Shown: positions 1 to 5,356 of the stretch, piece by piece
Layout of the letters: each line of letters begins with the position of its first letter
Numbering within the stretch: the first letter of the stretch is position 1
Origin: Bradyrhizobiaceae bacterium
Lineage (GTDB): Bacteria > Pseudomonadota > Alphaproteobacteria > Rhizobiales > Xanthobacteraceae
Length of the DNA: 5,356 nucleotides
Assembly (NCBI GenBank): GCA_016793685.1
Contig: JAEULX010000066.1
Span: 1 to 5,356, forward strand
Direction of reading: 5' to 3'
The notes under the pieces: model-generated
Seen by the model: only the letters and a program-made list of their open reading frames with translations
Database searches by the model: none
Told to the model about the DNA's origin: nothing
Made by a program: the position numbers and the translations under genes

Positions 1-162
1 GAGGCTGATTTCGCCCTGCCCCATCCTCACGCGCTCGAACGGGCCTTCGTGCTCATGCCCCTGGACGAGATCGCCCCCGATCGAACGATCGGGGGGGTGA
101 CGGTGCGGGAAGCATTGGCGCGTCTGGATATTACCGGCGTCGAGCGGCTGCCGCCGCGGTGA
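1..162 (+). CDS. folK: HPPK (6-hydroxymethyl-dihydropterin pyrophosphokinase), 3' end only
   Basis: The frame is open from base 1 and ends at TGA 160-162, giving the last 53 residues. The protein would transfer pyrophosphate from ATP to 6-hydroxymethyl-7,8-dihydropterin in the cytoplasm, the step before dihydropteroate synthase in folate synthesis. The visible stretch LPHPHALERAFVLMPLDEIAPD matches the C-terminal signature of HPPK (E. coli has LPHYDMKNRGFMLWPLFEIAPE). In that alignment His8 and Arg14 of the fragment fall on E. coli His115 and Arg121, which are ATP-site residues as I recall. The N-terminal part, including the HPPK motif with the Mg-binding aspartates, lies outside the window. 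The next gene, mutA, starts 117 bases downstream. I see no terminator-like hairpin with a U-tract between them, so co-transcription is possible but not shown. Confidence 0.88.
   Translation, partial: EADFALPHPHALERAFVLMPLDEIAPDRTIGGVTVREALARLDITGVERLPPR
74..95. repeat. 22-base perfect palindrome inside folK
   Basis: Bases 74-83 (CCCCCGATCG) are the exact reverse complement of 86-95 (CGATCGGGGG), with AA between. As RNA, a 9-bp stem with a GAAC loop would form. It lies inside the coding sequence, encoding part of APDRTIGGV, about 65 bases before the stop codon. No U-tract follows. It could pause ribosomes or stabilise the 3' end of the folK transcript, or it may simply reflect GC-rich codon choice; the sequence does not decide. 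Confidence 0.6.
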
Positions 163-195
163 CATGGCGGGTAACCTGCCCGGCCGCCCCATCCT

Positions 196-201
196 GAGGT
201 G
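196..201 (+). promoter_or_regulatory. Shine-Dalgarno-like GAGGTG upstream of alternative mutA start
   Basis: GAGGTG at 196-201 lies 9 bases before an ATG at 211-213 that is in frame with mutA. It is the only good ribosome binding site in the folK-mutA gap. It would support a 649-residue MutA with 23 extra N-terminal residues. Against it, codons 211-279 use several A/T-ending or otherwise uncommon codons (TTG, TCA, AAT, ATT, CGA, TTT), and the extra residues do not resemble the start of MutA proteins. I keep 280 as the preferred start and record this as the competing one. Confidence 0.35.
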
Positions 202-259
202 CAAGGCCGCATGCCGCTCCGGCCCTTGTCAGAAAATATTCGATTGGCGTGGCGGCCCG

Positions 260-284
260 GCCATGGCATTTTTCCGCCCATGGC
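260..284 (+). promoter_or_regulatory. 7-bp hairpin covering the mutA start codon
   Basis: GCCATGG at 260-266 can pair perfectly with CCATGGC at 278-284, with an 11-base loop (267-277). The downstream arm contains the preferred mutA ATG (280-282), so the start codon would be base-paired. The two arms are also direct copies of CCATGGCA, because CCATGG is self-complementary. Together with the lack of a Shine-Dalgarno sequence just before 280, this suggests weak or controlled initiation there. The structure is seen; the regulatory role is inference. Confidence 0.4.
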
Positions 285-2160
285 ACATGACACCGATCTT
301 CCGCTCGCCGCCGATTTCCCTCTCCCCCGCCGGGAGGAATGGCTCAAACTCGTCGATGGCGTTCTCAAGGGAGCGCCATTTGAAAAACGGCTCCTCAGCA
401 AGACTTATGACGGGCTGGTGATTCAACCGCTTTACTCGCCGGAAGGCGCGACGCGGCCGCTTGCCGCCCGCCCCGGCGGCGCTCCCTGGCAAATTCTGCA
501 GCGGGTCGACCACCCCGATCCGGCGACGGCCAACGCGGAGGCGCTGCACGAGCTCGAGAACGGCGCCACCGGCCTCGTGCTGGTGTTCGCCGGCGCAGTG
601 GGAGCGAACGGCTTCGGCCTGTCGCCCGACAAGGCTTCGCTCGCCAAGGCGCTGGACGGCGTCCATCCGGAGGCCGGCATCTCCATCGAGCTGCAGTTGA
701 GCCCGGAGGCGAAGGACGCGGCGAACAATCTCGCCGAGATCCTCAAGGAACGCGGGGTCGCGCCCGACGCGACGGATATCCGTTTCGGCTTCGATCCGCT
801 CGGCGCCATGGCGACCGGGTCGGGCCCGGCGACCTGGCCCGAGGTCGAGCCGGCCTTCACCGTCGCAATCGAGCACCTGGAGACGCATGGCTTCCGCGGC
901 CCGTTCGCAGTCGCCGACGGCCGCGTCGTGCACAATGCCGGCGGGTCGGAGACCCAGGAACTCGCTTATGTGCTGTCGGTCGCCGTCGCCTATCTGCGTG
1001 CGCTCGTGAAGGGCGGCATGACGATCGAAGCGGCGCGGCGGGCGATTTTCTTCCGCCTGTCGGCGGATGCCGACCAGTTCATCTCCATCGCCAAGTTCCG
1101 CGCAGCGCGGAAACTGTGGGCGCGCGTCGAGGAAGCCTGCAACCTCGCGCCCGAGCACATGTTCATTTCCGCCGAGACGGCGTGGCGGATGATGACCAAG
1201 CATGATCCGTGGGTGAACATGCTGCGCGGAACGATCGCCGTGTTCGCCGCCGGTATCGGCGGGGCCGATGCCGTCACCGTTCTGCCCTGCACCAACGCGC
1301 TCGGCCTGCCCGACCGCTTCGCGCGGCGCGTCGCCCGCAATACGCAGCTCATCCTTCTGGAAGAATCGAACCTCGCCCGCGTCGCCGATCCGGCTGCCGG
1401 ATCGGGCGGCGTCGAAGAGATGACGAAGCAGCTTTGCTCGGGGGCGTGGAGCCTGTTCCAGGAAATCGAGAAAACGGGCGGCATCTGGGAGGCGCTGAAG
1501 TCGGGACTGCTGCAGAAGAAGGTCGCCGCCGTCGTCGCCGCGCGCGACAAGGCGATCGCCACCCGCAAGGAGCCGCTGACCGGCATCAGCGAATTCCCCA
1601 ACATCCACGAATCGCCGGTGTCGGTGCTGCCGGTGAAGCCGGCCGCGCCGAAGTCCGGCAAGACGCCGGTCGAGCCGCTGAAGCCGATCCGCTTGTCCGA
1701 ATCGTTCGAACGCCTCCGCGAGGCGTCCGATCGCGCGTTTGCGCAGACCAAGGCGCGGCCGAAAATCTTCCTCGCCAATCTCGGCCGCATCGCCGAGTTC
1801 AACGCGCGCGCCACCTTCGCCAAGAACTTCTTCGAGACGGGCGGCATCGAGGCGGTGACCAACGACGGCTTCGCGGCCGACGACGGCAAGACCGACCTTG
1901 CGGCGCTCGTCGCAGCGTTCAAGGCCTCGGGCGCCAAGCTTGCCTGCCTGTGCTCGTCCGACAAGGTCTACCCGGTCGAAGCCGTCGCGGCGGCGCAGGC
2001 GCTGGCCGCGGCAGGGGCAACGACGGTCTACCTCGCCGGACGGCCGGGCGATATCGAGGCAGCGCTCAAAGAGGCCGGCGTGAAGAACTTCATCTTCCTC
2101 GGATGCGATGCGCTCGCCATGCTCAGCACAGCGCAAGAAATGATCGGCCTCCGGTCGTAA
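280..2160 (+). CDS. mutA: Methylmalonyl-CoA mutase small (non-catalytic) subunit
   Basis: This 626-residue protein is the structural partner of MutB in heterodimeric methylmalonyl-CoA mutase; P. shermanii MutA is about 638. It has a substrate-domain-like TIM barrel (about residues 10-400), a Pro/Lys-rich linker (about 430-465) and a B12-domain-like fold (about 490-626). Family landmarks are VVHNAGGSETQELAY (216-230), RRVARNTQLILLEESNLARVADPAAGS (349-375) and CSSDKVYP near the C-terminus. The cobalamin motif AKxGQDGHDRG of catalytic subunits appears here as ANLGRIAEFNA (499-509): the axial His is Glu506 and the motif Asp is Ile504. It should therefore not bind B12, as is normal for this subunit. 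I chose ATG 280 because homology begins a few residues later (DLPLAADFPLPRREEWLKLV). No Shine-Dalgarno sequence precedes it; in-frame starts at 211 (ATG) and 199 (GTG) remain possible. mutB follows after 129 bases. Confidence 0.93.
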   Translation: MAHDTDLPLAADFPLPRREEWLKLVDGVLKGAPFEKRLLSKTYDGLVIQPLYSPEGATRPLAARPGGAPWQILQRVDHPDPATANAEALHELENGATGLVLVFAGAVGANGFGLSPDKASLAKALDGVHPEAGISIELQLSPEAKDAANNLAEILKERGVAPDATDIRFGFDPLGAMATGSGPATWPEVEPAFTVAIEHLETHGFRGPFAVADGRVVHNAGGSETQELAYVLSVAVAYLRALVKGGMTIEAARRAIFFRLSADADQFISIAKFRAARKLWARVEEACNLAPEHMFISAETAWRMMTKHDPWVNMLRGTIAVFAAGIGGADAVTVLPCTNALGLPDRFARRVARNTQLILLEESNLARVADPAAGSGGVEEMTKQLCSGAWSLFQEIEKTGGIWEALKSGLLQKKVAAVVAARDKAIATRKEPLTGISEFPNIHESPVSVLPVKPAAPKSGKTPVEPLKPIRLSESFERLREASDRAFAQTKARPKIFLANLGRIAEFNARATFAKNFFETGGIEAVTNDGFAADDGKTDLAALVAAFKASGAKLACLCSSDKVYPVEAVAAAQALAAAGATTVYLAGRPGDIEAALKEAGVKNFIFLGCDALAMLSTAQEMIGLRS

Positions 2161-2173
2161 GTGTCTAAACCTG

Positions 2174-2205
2174 GCGCCCGCCCGGGCTCGAACCGCGGCG
2201 GGCGC
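2174..2205. repeat. GC-rich inverted repeat just after mutA
   Basis: GCGCCCGCC (2174-2182) is the exact reverse complement of GGCGGGCGC (2197-2205), giving a 9-bp all-G/C stem. Inside it, CGG 2183-2185 can pair with CCG 2193-2195 past a single bulged C2196, leaving a 7-base loop. It begins 13 bases after the mutA stop. No run of T follows (the next bases are ATATGCGG), so it is not a canonical intrinsic terminator. It may be a partial attenuator or protect the 3' end of a processed mutA message. Confidence 0.6.
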
Positions 2206-2211
2206 ATATGC

Positions 2212-2228
2212 GGAATACTCAATATTCC
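2212..2228. repeat. A/T-rich inverted repeat in mutA-mutB spacer
   Basis: GGAATA (2212-2217) and TATTCC (2223-2228) form a perfect 6-bp inverted repeat around CTCAA. Its A/T-rich composition stands out from the GC-rich surroundings. It could be a small RNA hairpin or a dyad operator site; nothing in the sequence separates these. Confidence 0.4.
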
Positions 2229-2253
2229 TCGATGCCCAAGGTTTCACGCTTTG

Positions 2254-2267
2254 GCCGGCACACCGGC
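2254..2267. repeat. Short hairpin upstream of mutB ribosome binding site
   Basis: GCCGG (2254-2258) and CCGGC (2263-2267) pair around a CACA tetraloop. Wobble pairs at 2253/2268 and 2252/2269 can extend the stem. It ends 8-10 bases before the mutB Shine-Dalgarno sequence and does not cover it, so it could position or insulate that site. A 5-bp G/C stem is common by chance at this base composition. Confidence 0.3.
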
Positions 2268-2276
2268 TGAACGAAT

Positions 2277-2283
2277 GAGGTGA
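2277..2283 (+). promoter_or_regulatory. mutB ribosome binding site
   Basis: GAGGTGA at 2277-2283 lies 6 bases before ATG 2290, near-ideal spacing. It fixes the mutB start and shows that mutB initiates independently rather than by stop-start overlap with mutA. Confidence 0.8.
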
Positions 2284-2289
2284 ACCCCC

Positions 2290-4449
<2,160 letters not shown>

Positions 4450-4475
4450 CGGTCCGACACGCGGATAAAAAGAAG

Positions 4476-4498
4476 CGCGGCAAGATATGCTCGCCGCG
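4476..4498. repeat. Short GC hairpin after mutB
   Basis: CGCGGC (4476-4481) pairs with GCCGCG (4493-4498), leaving an 11-base loop, 26 bases after the mutB stop. It is preceded by the A-rich run ATAAAAAGAAG and followed by no T-tract. It is a possible first element of the mutAB 3' end, but a 6-bp stem is weak evidence alone. Confidence 0.35.
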
Positions 4499-4512
4499 AC
4501 GCTGAGTACGCA

Positions 4513-4554
4513 CGCGATCCCCACGTCTCGAAAAACCGGGACGTGGGGATTGTG
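4513..4554 (+). terminator. Strong 18-pair hairpin, likely transcript end of mutAB
   Basis: ATCCCCACGTC (4517-4527) is an exact inverted repeat of GACGTGGGGAT (4540-4550). With neighbouring pairs and four G-T wobbles the stem runs 4513-4530 against 4537-4554, 18 pairs around the loop AAAAAC. It lies in the mutB-to-4596 spacer, where a terminator is expected. No U-tract follows on either strand (TGTGAATCGT downstream), so it is not a textbook intrinsic terminator; it may act as a Rho-assisted end or an exonuclease block. Its right arm ends 41 bases before the next start codon, so it could also sit in that gene's leader. Confidence 0.6.
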
Positions 4555-4595
4555 AATCGTCAGGGCACGCGGGGAACAGGTCGAGCGGCGCCGCC

Positions 4596-5356
4596 ATGCC
4601 CACGCGAACCATCCGGCTTCTCTCAGCGATCGCCCTGCTGGCGCTCGCCGCCGCCGCTGCGCCGACGGCGGCCGAAACGCTCGTGTCCGGCGAAACCAAG
4701 GCCGTGATCACCAAGCTCTCGGTGGAGGATACCTTCAAGGCGACGCCCGGCCTGTTCGGCGATCTCGCGGCGGAAGGCAGGGCCTGGATCGACAAGAACA
4801 AGCGCGCGGCGGACCAGGAATTCCGCGACAATCCGGGCTTCTTCGCCGACGGCCGCATGTGGTCGTTCGACCACAACTACAAGCTTCTCTCGGCCGTCGG
4901 TCCCTATACCAGCGTGCTGCGGCTGGACTATTCATTCATGGGCGGCGCCCATCCGAACACCGACGTCGACACCATCCTGTGGGATTCAGCGACGCAGAAG
5001 CGCGTCAGCGTGCGCCCCTTCTTCATTGAAACGAAAGACAACGGGCCGACCATGACGGCGCTGGCGACGCTCATCCGTAATGCCGTCGCCAAGGAGAAGA
5101 AGGCGCGCGGCGTCGAGGTCGCGGCCGATCCCGCCACGGACGAATGGCTCAAGGCAATCGAGCCGTCGCTGTTGAAGCTCGGCCCGCTGGCGCTCGCGCG
5201 GTCGACCGAGCGGGGCAAGAGCGGCGGCCTGAGCGTGCATCTCCCGCCCAACGCGGTCGGGCCGCATGTCGAAGGCGGCTACACGGTTCTCATCCCCTGG
5301 CGCGCCTTCGCGAGCCACCTGTCGCCCGAAGGCGCGGCCGTGTTCGGCGGCAATCC
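4596..5356 (+). CDS. Secreted DUF3298 / RsiV-PdaC-like protein, 3' end outside window
   Basis: An open frame runs from ATG 4596 through the window end (253 codons plus 2 bases) without a stop. Residues 1-26 are a clear Sec signal peptide: Arg4/Arg7, hydrophobic core LLSAIALLALAAAAA (8-22), and probable cleavage after Ala26 (PTAA/E). The visible part has no cysteine, so it is not a lipoprotein. The mature protein resembles the DUF4163/DUF3298 pair found in PdaC-type proteins and the RsiV ectodomain. It has an N-terminal helical/beta part ending in YSFMGGAHPNTDVDT (112-126, with the family GGAHP motif at 116-120), then ILWDSATQKRVSVRPFF, and a C-terminal segment GPHVEGGYTVLIPWRAF (222-238). No cytoplasmic anti-sigma or membrane segment is visible, so I expect a free periplasmic or secreted protein of unknown role. 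The ribosome binding site is poor; no other in-frame ATG occurs between the upstream TGA (4503) and 4596. The strong hairpin upstream suggests separate transcription from mutAB. The family call is from memory of motifs. Confidence 0.75.
   Translation, partial: MPTRTIRLLSAIALLALAAAAAPTAAETLVSGETKAVITKLSVEDTFKATPGLFGDLAAEGRAWIDKNKRAADQEFRDNPGFFADGRMWSFDHNYKLLSAVGPYTSVLRLDYSFMGGAHPNTDVDTILWDSATQKRVSVRPFFIETKDNGPTMTALATLIRNAVAKEKKARGVEVAADPATDEWLKAIEPSLLKLGPLALARSTERGKSGGLSVHLPPNAVGPHVEGGYTVLIPWRAFASHLSPEGAAVFGGN

Noticed and set aside
163..279. Cobalamin riboswitch or sigma-70 promoter before mutA
   Set aside because: I see no B12-box-like GCCACTG and too little space for the riboswitch fold. 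TTGTCA at 226-231 resembles a -35, but no -10-like hexamer lies 16-18 bases downstream.
1209..2168. 319-residue open frame on the + strand overlapping mutA in another frame
   Set aside because: It is extremely Arg-rich and lies wholly inside the well-supported mutA frame; the composition is that of an out-of-frame GC-rich read.
229..2247. 672-residue open frame on the minus strand across mutA
   Set aside because: It is fully antisense to mutA, Arg/Asp/Gly-rich and without any recognisable domain. Long antisense open frames are a by-product of G/C-biased third positions.
2161..2289. Cobalamin riboswitch between mutA and mutB
   Set aside because: The spacer has hairpins but no B12-box sequence and is too short for a complete cobalamin aptamer.

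Overview
The window is GC-rich with strong G/C bias at third codon positions. Its protein sequences look alphaproteobacterial, most likely Hyphomicrobiales (a Mesorhizobium/Phyllobacteriaceae-like rhizobial relative). That placement rests on remembered sequence character, not on a search. All four genes lie on the + strand.

Layout: (1) 1-162 is the 3' end of folK (HPPK, folate biosynthesis). (2) 163-279 is a gap with no clear promoter; it holds a Shine-Dalgarno-like site and a small hairpin over the mutA start codon. (3) 280-2160 is mutA, the non-catalytic small subunit of methylmalonyl-CoA mutase. (4) 2161-2289 is a 129-base spacer with three separate inverted repeats, ending in a good ribosome binding site. 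(5) 2290-4449 is mutB, the catalytic, cobalamin-binding large subunit. (6) 4450-4595 is a spacer with two hairpins, the second very strong (18 pairs), probably the transcript end of mutAB. (7) 4596 to the window end is the start of a secreted protein of the DUF3298/RsiV-PdaC type, cut by the window edge.

Together mutA and mutB encode a heterodimeric adenosylcobalamin-dependent mutase that interconverts (R)-methylmalonyl-CoA and succinyl-CoA, feeding propionyl-CoA carbon (odd-chain fatty acids, Val, Ile, Met) into the TCA cycle. MutB keeps every catalytic and B12-binding residue I checked. MutA has the same fold order but a decayed B12 motif, as expected for the small subunit. The mutase chaperone GTPase (meaB) and methylmalonyl-CoA epimerase are not in the window. 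The flanking genes have no obvious functional link to the mutase.

I see no previously undescribed system here. The points that merit a second look are the hairpin-rich, unusually long mutA-mutB spacer, the ambiguous and possibly occluded mutA start, two substitutions at probable CoA-contact positions in MutB, and the strong hairpin without a U-tract after mutB.
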